Of a DNA stretch of 63,817 nucleotides, positions 36,757 to 45,395 are shown piece by piece. This DNA is from Planctomycetota bacterium (lineage in GTDB: Bacteria > Planctomycetota > Phycisphaerae > Sedimentisphaerales > Anaerobacaceae): the NCBI GenBank assembly GCA_023481165.1, contig JAMCWO010000110.1:1-63817 (forward strand), given 5' to 3'. The position numbers and the translations under genes are program-made. Under the pieces are notes generated by a model. That model saw only the letters and a program-made list of their open reading frames with translations, was not told the origin of the DNA and did no database searches. The first letter of the stretch is position 1. Every line of letters starts with the position of its first letter.

Positions 36757-38433
36757 ATGAACGAGAAGATCCCTGCGAAACAGTACGCCGTTCAGTTGGT
36801 GGGGCCGGATCAGTTGGTCCTGAACAAGGCCAAGGACGTGTTCCAGCCCGGGCCGCACCAGGTGCTGGCGCGGGTCGAGGTGGTCGGCCTGTGCTTTTCC
36901 GATTTGAAACTGCTCAAGCAGTTCACCGGCCACGTCCGCAAAGGGCCGGTCGTGTCAGGCATCGACCTCAACATCCTCAAGGAGATCCCGAGCTACGTGC
37001 CGGAGGCGGCGCCGACCGTCCCAGGGCACGAGACGGTCGTGCGGATCGTCGCCATCGGGCCGGGCGTGGAGCGGCATAAGCCGGGCGAGCGCTACCTTGT
37101 GCAGACCGATTATCGCTGGGTGCGCACCGCCAGCTCCAATGCCGCGTTCGGATACAATTTCGAAGGCGCCCTGCAGGAGTTCGTCCTGATGGATGAGCGG
37201 GTGATCACCGCGCCGGACGGCGAGTCCATGCTCATTCCCGCCCCGGAGGACCGCGCGGCGTCCGCCATCGCCCTATCCGAGCCGTGGGCGTGTGTCGAGG
37301 ATGCTTATGTCACGAAGGAGCGGACCACGCTCAAAGCCGGCGGACAGATGCTGATCGTCGCGGAGGCGGAGGTCGCGCAAGGCCGGATGGGCAACCTTCT
37401 GAAACGCTACGGACCCCCTGCCAAGGTCACGTGGGTCTCGAAGTCGACGCCGCCGATCGATCTGGCAGCGCCGCTGACAATGGCCAAGCGCATCGATGAC
37501 CTGACCGATGCGGCGTACGACGATGTCCTGTACTTCGGCTCCAACGCACGCACCGTGGAAGAGCTGTTCCCGAAGATCGCCGCGAATGGTTTGCTCAACA
37601 TCATCCTCAGCGGCGGGCGGTTCGGCCGGCCGGTGGTGACGATGGTGGGCCGGGTCCATTACGGCGGCATTCGGATCATCGGGACGGCCGGAGCCGATCC
37701 CGCGGAGCCGATGAAGCATATTCCCAAGACCGGCGAGATCCGCCACGGCGACCGCATCAACATCGTCGGGGCCGGCGGGCCGATGGGCATGATGCACGTC
37801 ATCCGCAACGTCTGCCAGGGCATTGAGGGCATCAGCATGTTCGCGGGCGACGTGGACGATGTCCGTCTGGCGGCGCTGACGCGGATCGCCGAGCCTCTGG
37901 CCCGCACGAATGACGTCGAGTACCAGACGTACAATGCCCAGAAGCAGGAGACCCCGGCGGACCTCACCTACACGGTCCTGATGGCCCCGGTGCCGGAACT
38001 GGCGGCCGCTGCCGTCCGGAACTCGGGGGTGCGCGGCATCATCAATATCTTCGCCGGCATTCCCGCGACCGTCAGCGGCCCGATCGACCTGGATGTCTAC
38101 ATCGAAAAGCAACTGTACTTCATCGGCACCAGCGGCTCGACGCTGGACGACATGAAGCGGATGCTGGAGAAGGTCGAATCGAACCGGCTCGATACCAATG
38201 TCAGTGTCGCCGCCATCTCCGGCTTCGAGGGCGCTGTCGAGGGAATCCGGGCGGTCGAGAACCGTTCCATCCCCGGCAAGATCATGGTGTACCCGGCCTG
38301 CAAGAGCATGGGCCTGATCCGCCTGGAAGAGCTTGGCCAAAAGCTGCCCGATGTGGCAGCCGGTCTGAAGGACGGGCTCTGGACGATTGAGGCGGAAAAG
38401 AGGTTGCTCGATGGACATTCAGAGAGAAAATGA
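36757..38433 (+). CDS. Atypical medium-chain dehydrogenase (sorbose-1-phosphate-reductase-like)
   Basis: 559 residues from ATG 36757; a GTG at 36748 overlapping the previous stop is the alternative. The N-terminal GroES-like domain has catalytic-metal candidates Cys in VVGLCFSDLKLL and His-Glu in VPGHETVV, but not the four-cysteine structural zinc lobe. A Rossmann-type segment follows, and a second nucleotide-binding-like stretch, INIVGAGGPMGMMHVIRNVC, appears near residue 330, as in SorE-like reductases. It is about 150-200 residues longer than ordinary family members. In this locus it may reduce or oxidise a rhamnose-derived intermediate. Confidence 0.7.
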   Translation: MNEKIPAKQYAVQLVGPDQLVLNKAKDVFQPGPHQVLARVEVVGLCFSDLKLLKQFTGHVRKGPVVSGIDLNILKEIPSYVPEAAPTVPGHETVVRIVAIGPGVERHKPGERYLVQTDYRWVRTASSNAAFGYNFEGALQEFVLMDERVITAPDGESMLIPAPEDRAASAIALSEPWACVEDAYVTKERTTLKAGGQMLIVAEAEVAQGRMGNLLKRYGPPAKVTWVSKSTPPIDLAAPLTMAKRIDDLTDAAYDDVLYFGSNARTVEELFPKIAANGLLNIILSGGRFGRPVVTMVGRVHYGGIRIIGTAGADPAEPMKHIPKTGEIRHGDRINIVGAGGPMGMMHVIRNVCQGIEGISMFAGDVDDVRLAALTRIAEPLARTNDVEYQTYNAQKQETPADLTYTVLMAPVPELAAAAVRNSGVRGIINIFAGIPATVSGPIDLDVYIEKQLYFIGTSGSTLDDMKRMLEKVESNRLDTNVSVAAISGFEGAVEGIRAVENRSIPGKIMVYPACKSMGLIRLEELGQKLPDVAAGLKDGLWTIEAEKRLLDGHSERK

Positions 38434-38438
38434 TCGAT

Positions 38439-38564
38439 TTCATTCTTATGCTGAGCGCAGCAAAGCATCTCTTCGTAGGGCAAGCGTCCTCGCTCGCCTC
38501 AAAGACGTCGTGCGGGGACGCACGACCTACGAAGAGCAGATCCTTCGCCTCGCTCAGGATGACA
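38439..38564. repeat. Composite palindromic repeat between the dehydrogenase and GH172 genes
   Basis: The left arm TTATGCTGAGCGCAGCAAAG faces the inverted right arm ATCCTTCGCCTCGCTCAGGA. Inside these lie TTCGTAGG (38472 on) and its inverse CCTACGAA. The outer arms resemble widespread REP-type intergenic repeats. Confidence 0.6.
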
Positions 38565-38599
38565 AACAGCAGACTGCGACTTATGGAAAGGGAAGAAGA

Positions 38600-39817
38600 A
38601 TGAAACGGTATGGGAGAATCTCGTGGCGTCAAGCGAAGCTTTTGGTGTTGTCTCTGGCGATCTACTCCCTGGTGTATCTGCCGGGATGCAACTGCAAGTC
38701 ATTTTGCGGGTGCCGGCAGTCGGATGGCTTGGGCATGGATCTGGCCGGCCTGCCCCGGTTGTCGAGCGCCAAAACCCGCTCGATCAGTCCGGAGAATTTC
38801 ACGGGTGAAAAGGGCAAAGCCGCCATGGCCACGGAAGGCACCGGCAAGAACGCCGCCCGCGAATTGGGCCGCGGCTGGAAGATTTCCCCGTCGGTGCGGA
38901 TTCCCGCGAAGTCCACGTTCACCATGGGCGAGATCAACGGTTCCGGCGTGATCCAGCAGATCTGGATGACCCCCGCCCCGCTCGACAAGACGCAACTCTA
39001 TATCCTCCGCTTCTACTGGGACGGCGAAAGCACGCCCTCCGTGGAAGTGCCGATGAGCCACTTCTTCGCCTGCGGCTGGGGCAAGTACGCGCAAATCAAC
39101 TCGCTCGCCATCTGCGTCAATCCGGGCAGCGCGTTCAACAGCTACTGGCCGATGCCCTTCCGCAAGAGCGCCAGGATCACGATGGAGAACCTCGACGACA
39201 AGGACATGACGCTCTACTACCAGATCAATTACACGCTGACGGATGTGCCGCAGGACGCCGGATACTTCCACGCGCAGTACCGCCGGGAGTCGCCCCTCAA
39301 GACCAAGGGCCTGTTCACGATCCTCGATGGCGTCCAGGGCCGCGGCCAATACGTCGGCACCTATCTCGCCTGGGAGGTCCACAGTCCCGGCTGGTGGGGC
39401 GAAGGCGAGATCAAGTTCTACATGAACGGCGACACGGAGTTCCCGACCATCGCCGGCACGGGCACCGAGGACTACTTCTGCGGCTCGTACAACTTCGAGA
39501 ACCGCGAAACGAAGAAGTATCAGACCTTCTCCACACCATACACCGGCTTGGCCCAGGTCCTGCCGCCGGACGAGATCTACAAGGTCGGCCAGCGCTTCGG
39601 CCTGTACCGCTGGCACATCACCGATCCGGTCCGGTTCGACAAGAACTTGCGCGTGACGATCCAGGCCCTCGGCTGGCAGTCCGGCGGCCGCTACCTGCAG
39701 GAGGAAGACGATATCGCGTCGACGGCCTACTGGTACCAGGCCGAGCCGCATGCGGCGTTTCCCAAGCTGCCCGACGCGGAGGCGTTGAAGGTGGGACCGC
39801 TGCCAGTGCAGAAATGA
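38600..39817 (+). CDS. GH172-family (DUF2961) lipoprotein
   Basis: 405 residues from ATG 38600 (AGGGAAGAAGA); the open frame extends 71 codons upstream through repeat DNA and was trimmed. A lipobox-like LVYLPGC indicates a lipoprotein. The DUF2961 fold is recognised by GSGVIQQIWMTPAP, RFYWDGESTPSVEVPMSHFF, YYQINYTL, and FPTIAGTGTEDYFCGSYNFE. GH172 includes fructofuranosidases and arabinofuranosidases acting on unusual furanosides. Located in the rhamnose locus, it may trim rhamnose-bearing glycans outside the cell before uptake. Confidence 0.85.
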   Translation: MKRYGRISWRQAKLLVLSLAIYSLVYLPGCNCKSFCGCRQSDGLGMDLAGLPRLSSAKTRSISPENFTGEKGKAAMATEGTGKNAARELGRGWKISPSVRIPAKSTFTMGEINGSGVIQQIWMTPAPLDKTQLYILRFYWDGESTPSVEVPMSHFFACGWGKYAQINSLAICVNPGSAFNSYWPMPFRKSARITMENLDDKDMTLYYQINYTLTDVPQDAGYFHAQYRRESPLKTKGLFTILDGVQGRGQYVGTYLAWEVHSPGWWGEGEIKFYMNGDTEFPTIAGTGTEDYFCGSYNFENRETKKYQTFSTPYTGLAQVLPPDEIYKVGQRFGLYRWHITDPVRFDKNLRVTIQALGWQSGGRYLQEEDDIASTAYWYQAEPHAAFPKLPDAEALKVGPLPVQK

Positions 39818-39823
39818 CCGTTC

Positions 39824-39919
39824 GTAGTGTGCCCGTAAGGGCATAATGGCACGGGCATCCTGCCGATAATTCCTCGGCCGGAAGCCGATGCCACAAGAAA
39901 CGCCTTACGGCGTCACTAC
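39824..39919. repeat. REP-like inverted pair enclosing a GTGGCAC-type hairpin cluster
   Basis: Unit B (GTAGTGTGCCCGTAAGGGC, from 39824) and the inverse of unit A (ending at 39919) flank a second palindromic repeat, 39847-39894, with arms TGGCACGGGCATC and GCCGATGCCAC. It fills the gap between the GH172 and rhaA genes. Confidence 0.8.
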
Positions 39920-39942
39920 AAACCTTGGAGAGAAGAAACACG

Positions 39943-41211
39943 ATGGCAAAGTCAGGACAGATCGAGCAGGCGTACAAGCTGGCAAAGGAGCGGTACGCCG
40001 CGTTGGGCGTGGATACGGAAAAGGCGATGGATCGGCTGAGCCGGATCGCGATTTCGCTGCATTGCTGGCAAGGGGATGATGTCGGCGGGTTTGAGAGTGC
40101 CGAGGGACTCAGCGGCGGCGGGATCATGGCCACGGGCGCCTATCCCGGCAAGGCGCGAACCGCCGAGGAGTTGCGGGCCGATGTCGAAAAGACCCTGAGT
40201 CTGATCCCGGGCAAGCACCGCCTGAACCTGCACGCTATGTATGCGGAAACCAAGGGCAAAGTCGATCGCAACGAGCTGGAACCCAAGCACTTCACGAGTT
40301 GGGTCCAGTGGGCCAAAACGAACGGGCTGGGGATGGATTTCAACGGCACGTACTTCTCCCATCCGAAGGCCGCCGATGGCTTCACACTCTCCAGTGCCGA
40401 CCAGGGTATCCGCAGGTTCTGGGTCGAGCACGGGATCGCCTGCCGCCGGATCGGGGCGTATATGGGCGAGGAACTCGGCACACCCTGCGTGACGAATACC
40501 TGGATCCCTGACGGCTACAAGGACATCCCCGTGGACCGCAAGGGCCCGAGAGAGCGGCTGAAGAAGTCCCTCGATGAGATGCTCGCCCAGCCGATGAACC
40601 ACAAGCACCTGCTGGATGCGGTGGAAGGCAAGCTCTTCGGCCTCGGCTCCGAAAGCTATGTCGTCGGCTCGCACGAATTCTACCTCGGCTACGCCGTGGC
40701 GCATAAGACGCTCCTGTGCCTGGACATGGGCCACTTCCATCCCACGGAGGTCGTCTCCGACAAGATCTCCGCCGTGATGACGTGCGTCGATGAAATCCTG
40801 CTGCACGTCAGTCGCGGCGTCCGTTGGGACAGCGACCACGTCGTGATCCTGTCCGACGAATTGGAGGCCCTGGCCCAGGAGCTCGTCCGGGGCGGCTACC
40901 TCGACCGGACCCACATCGGTCTGGACTTCTTCGACGCCAGCATCAACCGCATCGCGGCCTGGGTCATCGGCACTCGCTGTATGCTCAAGGCCCTGCTGCT
41001 GGCCCTGTTGGAACCTGCCGCCAAGCTCCAGCAGATGGAGGCAGCGGGCGACCTCACCTCCCGGCTGGCGATGCTGGAGGAACTCAAGACTCTGCCGTTC
41101 GGAGCGGTCTGGGATTATTATTGCACGAGATCGAACGTCCCGGCCGGCGAGGCTTGGCTGGCCGAAGTCAAGACGTACGCGAAGAACGTGCTCAGCAAAC
41201 GAGGTTCGTAG
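39943..41211 (+). CDS. rhaA: L-rhamnose isomerase
   Basis: 422 residues from ATG 39943, with GGAGAGAAG upstream. Recognisable RhaA segments include [90 protein letters not shown] and [15 protein letters not shown] with the metal-binding His/Asp/Glu. It interconverts L-rhamnose and L-rhamnulose. Its stop codon TAG is part of the GTAG foot of the downstream REP-like unit. Confidence 0.95.
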   Translation: MAKSGQIEQAYKLAKERYAALGVDTEKAMDRLSRIAISLHCWQGDDVGGFESAEGLSGGGIMATGAYPGKARTAEELRADVEKTLSLIPGKHRLNLHAMYAETKGKVDRNELEPKHFTSWVQWAKTNGLGMDFNGTYFSHPKAADGFTLSSADQGIRRFWVEHGIACRRIGAYMGEELGTPCVTNTWIPDGYKDIPVDRKGPRERLKKSLDEMLAQPMNHKHLLDAVEGKLFGLGSESYVVGSHEFYLGYAVAHKTLLCLDMGHFHPTEVVSDKISAVMTCVDEILLHVSRGVRWDSDHVVILSDELEALAQELVRGGYLDRTHIGLDFFDASINRIAAWVIGTRCMLKALLLALLEPAAKLQQMEAAGDLTSRLAMLEELKTLPFGAVWDYYCTRSNVPAGEAWLAEVKTYAKNVLSKRGS

Positions 41212-41307
41212 TGTGCCCGTGAGAGCATGTCTTCGTGTCGCGGGCATCTTGCCCGCGCTTCGAGGGCGAGATGCCCTCGACACAGAAACGCCTTACGGCG
41301 TCACTAC
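41208..41307. repeat. REP-like inverted pair overlapping the rhaA stop codon
   Basis: Unit B (from 41208, slightly degenerate, with GTGA in the loop) and inverted unit A (to 41307) flank two adjacent hairpins (41235-41283: CGCGGGCATCTTGCCCGCG and GAGGGCGAGATGCCCTC) within GTGTCG/CGACAC arms. The stop codon of rhaA is contributed by unit B. Confidence 0.8.
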
Positions 41308-41340
41308 AAACAACGCAGAAGCTCAAGAGGATCGATAGTC

Positions 41341-42510
41341 GTGGTAGCCAATCCATTTCTCGGCGTGTTCTTCCACTGGCTCGGTGGCCTGGCGGCGGGT
41401 AGTTTCTATGCCCCCTACCGCCGGGTGCAGCAATGGGCGTGGGAGGTCTATTGGCTCGTCGGCGGCTTCTTCAGTTGGATCATCGCCCCGTGGGTGATCG
41501 CCACGTTGTGGACCAACGATCTGGTGACCGTCTTACGCGAGGCGCCGGCCAGCGCGCTCGGATGGGGCTATTTCTGGGGCCTGATGTGGGGTCTGGGGGG
41601 GCTGACCTTCGGGCTGACCATGCGCTATCTCGGTATGTCCCTGGGCATGGCCGTCGCCCTGAGCTACTGCTCCGCCTTTGGCACGCTCATGCCGCCGCTG
41701 TTCAACGGGACGCTCGTCCAGAAGTTCTCCACAACCTCCGGCCACTGGATCGGCCTTGGCATCATCGTCTGCCTGGTGGGCATCGTCGTCACGGGGCTGG
41801 CCGGGATTTCCAAGGACCGGGAGATGCCGGAGGACAAGAAGAAGGAGGTCATCAAGGAATTCAGCTTCTGGAAGGGAATCGCCGTCGCCACGTTCTCCGG
41901 TATCCTGAGCGCCAGTTTTGCCTATGGTCTGGATGCGGCCGCCCCGATCGCGGAACTGTCGGCCCAGCACGGTACGACCACCCTTTGGACCGGCCTGCCC
42001 AAGCTCTGTGTGGTCCTGCTCGGCGGCTTCACGACGAATTTCATCTGGTGCGTGCTGCTGAACTATAAGAACGGGACCGGCCACCAGTACTTCCGTCCCG
42101 CTCCCCGCCGGGAGATGCCACCCCGGGGTGCGATGCTGGAGGCCATCGTCGAGACTCCAATCGGAGAGGCTGTCGTGGACGTGCCGGCCACGGCCGTCAA
42201 CGCGGTCGCGGCCGTGCCGATGCTGGCCAACTACCTCTTCTGTGCCCTGGCGGGCGTCACGTGGTACATGCAGTTCTTCTTCTACACGATGGGCGAGACC
42301 CAGATGGGCCAATACAAGTTCTCCAGTTGGACCCTGCACATGGCCAGCATCATCATCTTCAGTTCGCTCTGGGGCATCGCTCTCAAGGAGTGGCGCGGCA
42401 GCAGCGGCGGCACCAAGCGGAAGTTGGCCCTGGGCTTGGCCCTGCTGATCCTCTCCACCATGATCATCGGCTACGGCAACTATCTCGGCGCGCGGCCGCC
42501 AGCGAATTGA
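41341..42510 (+). CDS. rhaT: L-rhamnose/proton symporter RhaT
   Basis: 389 residues from GTG 41341; the frame upstream crosses a repeat and is not coding. About ten membrane segments are visible, starting NPFLGVFFHWLGGLAAGSFY and PYRRVQQWAWEVYWLVGGFF, the RhaT signature region, then MRYLGMSLGMAVALSYCSAF and YMQFFFYTMGETQMGQYKFS. RhaT imports rhamnose with a proton through the inner membrane. AAGAGG lies upstream with rather long spacing. The position right after rhaA supports the substrate call. Confidence 0.9.
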   Translation: MVANPFLGVFFHWLGGLAAGSFYAPYRRVQQWAWEVYWLVGGFFSWIIAPWVIATLWTNDLVTVLREAPASALGWGYFWGLMWGLGGLTFGLTMRYLGMSLGMAVALSYCSAFGTLMPPLFNGTLVQKFSTTSGHWIGLGIIVCLVGIVVTGLAGISKDREMPEDKKKEVIKEFSFWKGIAVATFSGILSASFAYGLDAAAPIAELSAQHGTTTLWTGLPKLCVVLLGGFTTNFIWCVLLNYKNGTGHQYFRPAPRREMPPRGAMLEAIVETPIGEAVVDVPATAVNAVAAVPMLANYLFCALAGVTWYMQFFFYTMGETQMGQYKFSSWTLHMASIIIFSSLWGIALKEWRGSSGGTKRKLALGLALLILSTMIIGYGNYLGARPPAN

Positions 42511-42527
42511 GAGGGTGTGAGTGAAGC

Positions 42528-42602
42528 GGCACGGGCATCGTGCCTGTGGATCTTGTGGCATCGGCATCCTGCCGATGATTCATGGGCTGGAAGCCATGCC
42601 AC
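42528..42602. repeat. Three-hairpin GTGGCAC-family intergenic repeat
   Basis: Successive palindromes: GGCACGGGCATCGTGCCTGTG, here broken as GGCACGGGCATC / GTGCCTGTG; TCGGCATCCTGCCGATGA; and ATGGGCTGGAAGCCATGCCAC. The outer GGC/GCC arms close the cluster. It is related to the insert at 39847-39894. Confidence 0.65.
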
Positions 42603-42751
42603 CTTAGACGAGCGGGACGCTCGCCGGACGAAGAGGTCAGACAATACACCGGACTTGTCTGGCTATGTCTGCCTCGGTACAATCCTGTGCGCAGAAAGAC
42701 ACGCTCAACAAGTTTGGGCGTGCCACCCGGGACCTGATAAGGAAGGACACG

Positions 42752-44209
42752 ATGAGCACGGAGCAACAGGCACAAGAGACGCAGGGTGGCAGCGAGTTCG
42801 AGCGCGAGCCGGTGCCGCAGAACCGACTGTTGGGCTTCCGCAGCTTCGTCGGCATGTACGCCGGCGAGCACACCGCCGGGACCGAGTTGATGATCGGACC
42901 GCTGTTCGTCGCCGCCGGGGTCAGCGCGTTCGACGTGGTCGTCGGCCTGCTCGTGGGCAATCTCCTGGCGGTATTGAGCTGGGTCTTCATGTGCGCTCCT
43001 ATCGCCACCCGGGCGCGGCTGACGCTCTACTACCAGTTGGAGAAGATCTGCGGCCGCAAGCTGGTGACGCTCTACGACTTGGCCAACGGCGTGATGTTCT
43101 GCTTCCTGGCCGGAGCCATGGTGACCGTCTCCGCGACCGCCCTGGGCGTCTGGTTCCACTTCGAGATGCCCGCGTTGGACGATCTTTACCCCAACAGTAT
43201 CGGGTGGGTCATTGCGGTGTTTGTGTCCGGCGCGATGATTGCTGTTGTAGCCGCGTATGGGTATGAGATCGTGGCCAAGGTGGGCGAAGTCTCCGCCCCA
43301 TGGATGGTGCTGGTGTTCATCGCCTTCGGGCTGGTCGGCTTCCGGCAGTTCCTCGATGCGACCGGGACGCAGATCACAAACCTGTCCGACGTGTGGACGG
43401 TCGCGAAAACGCACATCTGGCAAGGAGGCCCGCCCCACCCGGGCCGCGTGAAGTTCACCTTCTGGCACGTGATGTTCTTCGCGTGGTTCTGCAATGTGGC
43501 CATGCACATCGGGATGTCCGACCTCTCGGTCCTGCGTTTCGCGAAGAAATCCTGGTACGGCATCGCCAGCGGGACCGGCATGTTCCTCGGCCACTACCTG
43601 GCTTGGCTGGCCGCGGCGATCCTTTACGCGTTTCAACTGCATCAGGACCCGACCAACACGAAGGTTCTCCCCGGACCGCTGGCCTACCAAGCGGCTGGCT
43701 TGGCGGGGCTGATCTGTGTGATCATTGCCGGCTGGACGACGGCCAATCCCACCATCTACCGCGCCGGCCTTGCCTTCCAGGCGGTCGTGCCGAAGGCCTC
43801 GCGGTTCTGGGTGACCCTGGCCACCGGCGGGATCGCCACCGTGGCCGGCATGTTCCCGGCGATCACGATGCGGCTGCTGGACTTCGTCGCACTCTACGGC
43901 CTGTTGCTCATGCCGATGGGCGCGGTGATTTTCGTGGATTTCTGGCTGATCCGCAAGCTCGGCCTGGAGAGCTCCTTCGCCGAGCGCAGCGGCGCCGCGT
44001 TCAACTGGGCCGCCGGTGCCGCCTGGCTGGTGACGCTCGCCGTCGCCTGGATTTTGGTCAAGTACGTCGGCCTGCAGATCTTCTTCGTTTCGCTGCCCGG
44101 CTGGTTCATCGCCGCGGCCCTCTACGTCGGCTTGAGTGTGGTCTATCAGAAGAAGTTCCGCCCTGCCCTTGGACAGGCCAAGCCCGGCCCCTCCGTGGTC
44201 CAAGCATAG
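42752..44209 (+). CDS. NCS1-like nucleobase/cation symporter family permease
   Basis: 485 residues from ATG 42752 (AAGGAAGGACACG). There are about twelve membrane helices. LGFRSFVGMYAGEHTAGTEL at the start, the SDLSVLRFAKKSWYGIASG loop and WTTANPTIYRAGLAFQAVVP resemble the Nucleobase:Cation Symporter-1 family. Substrates of the family include purines, pyrimidines, hydantoins and thiamine; the substrate here is unknown, and the location beside rhaT does not decide it. A 57-residue membrane protein follows after ten bases. Confidence 0.8.
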   Translation: MSTEQQAQETQGGSEFEREPVPQNRLLGFRSFVGMYAGEHTAGTELMIGPLFVAAGVSAFDVVVGLLVGNLLAVLSWVFMCAPIATRARLTLYYQLEKICGRKLVTLYDLANGVMFCFLAGAMVTVSATALGVWFHFEMPALDDLYPNSIGWVIAVFVSGAMIAVVAAYGYEIVAKVGEVSAPWMVLVFIAFGLVGFRQFLDATGTQITNLSDVWTVAKTHIWQGGPPHPGRVKFTFWHVMFFAWFCNVAMHIGMSDLSVLRFAKKSWYGIASGTGMFLGHYLAWLAAAILYAFQLHQDPTNTKVLPGPLAYQAAGLAGLICVIIAGWTTANPTIYRAGLAFQAVVPKASRFWVTLATGGIATVAGMFPAITMRLLDFVALYGLLLMPMGAVIFVDFWLIRKLGLESSFAERSGAAFNWAAGAAWLVTLAVAWILVKYVGLQIFFVSLPGWFIAAALYVGLSVVYQKKFRPALGQAKPGPSVVQA

Positions 44210-44219
44210 GAGAACTCAC

Positions 44220-44393
44220 ATGCGTACCATCCTGATCGTCGTCGCCCTGCTGTCCCTGGTCCTCCTGATGCTGCCGTCGATCCTCTTCCTGGCGGGCCGG
44301 ATGGAACTCGACACGGCCAAGTGGATCATGCTTCTGGCTACGGTCCTCTGGTTCGCCACCGGCACCCCCTGGCTCTGGAAACGCACCGGCTGA
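44220..44393 (+). CDS. 57-residue two-helix membrane protein, probable permease partner
   Basis: Starts ten bases after the NCS1-like permease stop with its own strong site, AGGAGAACTCAC. Two hydrophobic segments: TILIVVALLSLVLLMLPSIL and IMLLATVLWFATGTPWLW, with a short loop containing LAGRMELDTAKW. A very similar arrangement (small two-helix protein after a permease) is seen for some transporter accessory subunits. No name is claimed. Confidence 0.7.
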   Translation: MRTILIVVALLSLVLLMLPSILFLAGRMELDTAKWIMLLATVLWFATGTPWLWKRTG

Positions 44394-44405
44394 CCCTCGC
44401 CTAAA

Positions 44406-44461
44406 GTGGCACGGGCATCTTGCCCGTGATCCTAAACTCATGGACAGGATGCCCATGCTAC
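44406..44461. repeat. GTGGCAC-family hairpin repeat
   Basis: GGCACGGGCATCTTGCCCGTG, here read as CACGGGCATC / TTGCCCGTG, followed by TCATGGACAGGATGCCCATG. It directly follows the 57-residue membrane protein and may act as a transcription end or mRNA 3' structure. Confidence 0.6.
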
Positions 44462-44471
44462 GGAGCCAGGC

Positions 44472-45050
44472 TCATCGTGAACTCGGCCCGCCGCCGGGAA
44501 ACAACCGCGGTGCGCCCATGCCGGAGGGAGGCGAAAAAGGCGCACCGTCCGGCGGGCCCTCGCGCTGGGCCTCAGGCGAACTCGAGAAGTCCCGGTCGGC
44601 GATGGCTCGCCAGGTCTCCGTCGGGTCCGTCACCGAGGACGAGGGCCCGGCGCTGCGGATGACCGCCGCGGCCGTGGACAAGGTCGTATCGGTACACACG
44701 AGCAAGACGGTCACGTGCGCGAGCAGCAAGGCGAGCCGAACGAAAGCGTGCCCCAAAGTGCGGGGCCGTAGAAACAGACGAATGCCGGCATAAACGGCCA
44801 GACCCAGCGCCAGCAAGACCAGCATCGGGCATAGCAGCAGGCACACGAGAAAACCAGCCCCCGGCCCCTGGCTCCAATCGTGACGGTATGGGCCCGCGTC
44901 GAGGTACAGGGCCACGCCCATGGCCGTCAGCATGAGAACAATGAGCAGCAGCGCGTTCAGCAGGTACCGGACAAACCATTCGTCCGAGGATACACCCTCC
45001 GCGGCCGCGGGCCGAGAGTCAACTCGCCGGGATTTCCCCTTGGACTTCAT
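44472..45050 (-). CDS. Hypothetical membrane protein
   Basis: 192 residues from ATG 45050 (ATG 45062 is possible). Three hydrophobic segments: LNALLLIVLMLTAMGVALYL, FLVCLLLCPMLVLLALGLAV and LALLLAHVTVLLVCTDTTLS. A basic N-terminus and a Pro/Ser-rich C-terminal tail flank them. Coding status rests on the hydrophobic segments; there is no family match and no strong ribosome site. Confidence 0.5.
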   Translation of the reverse strand: MKSKGKSRRVDSRPAAAEGVSSDEWFVRYLLNALLLIVLMLTAMGVALYLDAGPYRHDWSQGPGAGFLVCLLLCPMLVLLALGLAVYAGIRLFLRPRTLGHAFVRLALLLAHVTVLLVCTDTTLSTAAAVIRSAGPSSSVTDPTETWRAIADRDFSSSPEAQREGPPDGAPFSPPSGMGAPRLFPGGGPSSR

Positions 45051-45151
45051 AGTCCTTATCATACCCGGCTACGGCGTCCGATTTCAATGACGCGCGTGCT
45101 CCATCTCGCTCGGCTGCTCCGCCCACCCGACAACGAGGGGCCTGGCATGCG

Positions 45152-45245
45152 AAACAAAGCCAATCTGCGCTCGTATGGCAATAGGCGAGGACACCTAACC
45201 CACGAAGAGGGGCAATCGCGTAAGCAAAGCCAATTTCGGCCGGAG
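45152..45245 (+). repeat. Array 3: two-unit mini-array of the CAAASCCAATT repeat
   Basis: Unit cores at 45152 (AAACAAAGCCAAT) and 45232 (degenerate, AAGCAAAGCCAATT). The spacer contains CCTAACCCACGAAGAG, close to CCCAACCCACGAAGAG in array 1 at 15613-15628, so it is a fragment of the same element. No leader is present. Downstream, CCGGTATAATACCGG (45288-45302) may provide the ABC-F gene with a -10 box. Confidence 0.7.
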
Positions 45246-45395
45246 CATTGGGGCGGCGGTTTAGAGCTTCAGGACGCCGGCGTGAGCCGGTATAATACCG
45301 GGTTTGCGGCGCGGGTGGGTACGGGCGAAGGATTACTGGCCCGTAGGGTCCGGGGCCGGCCGGAATGAAGAAAGCAGGAATTAGAAACCAGGTAC

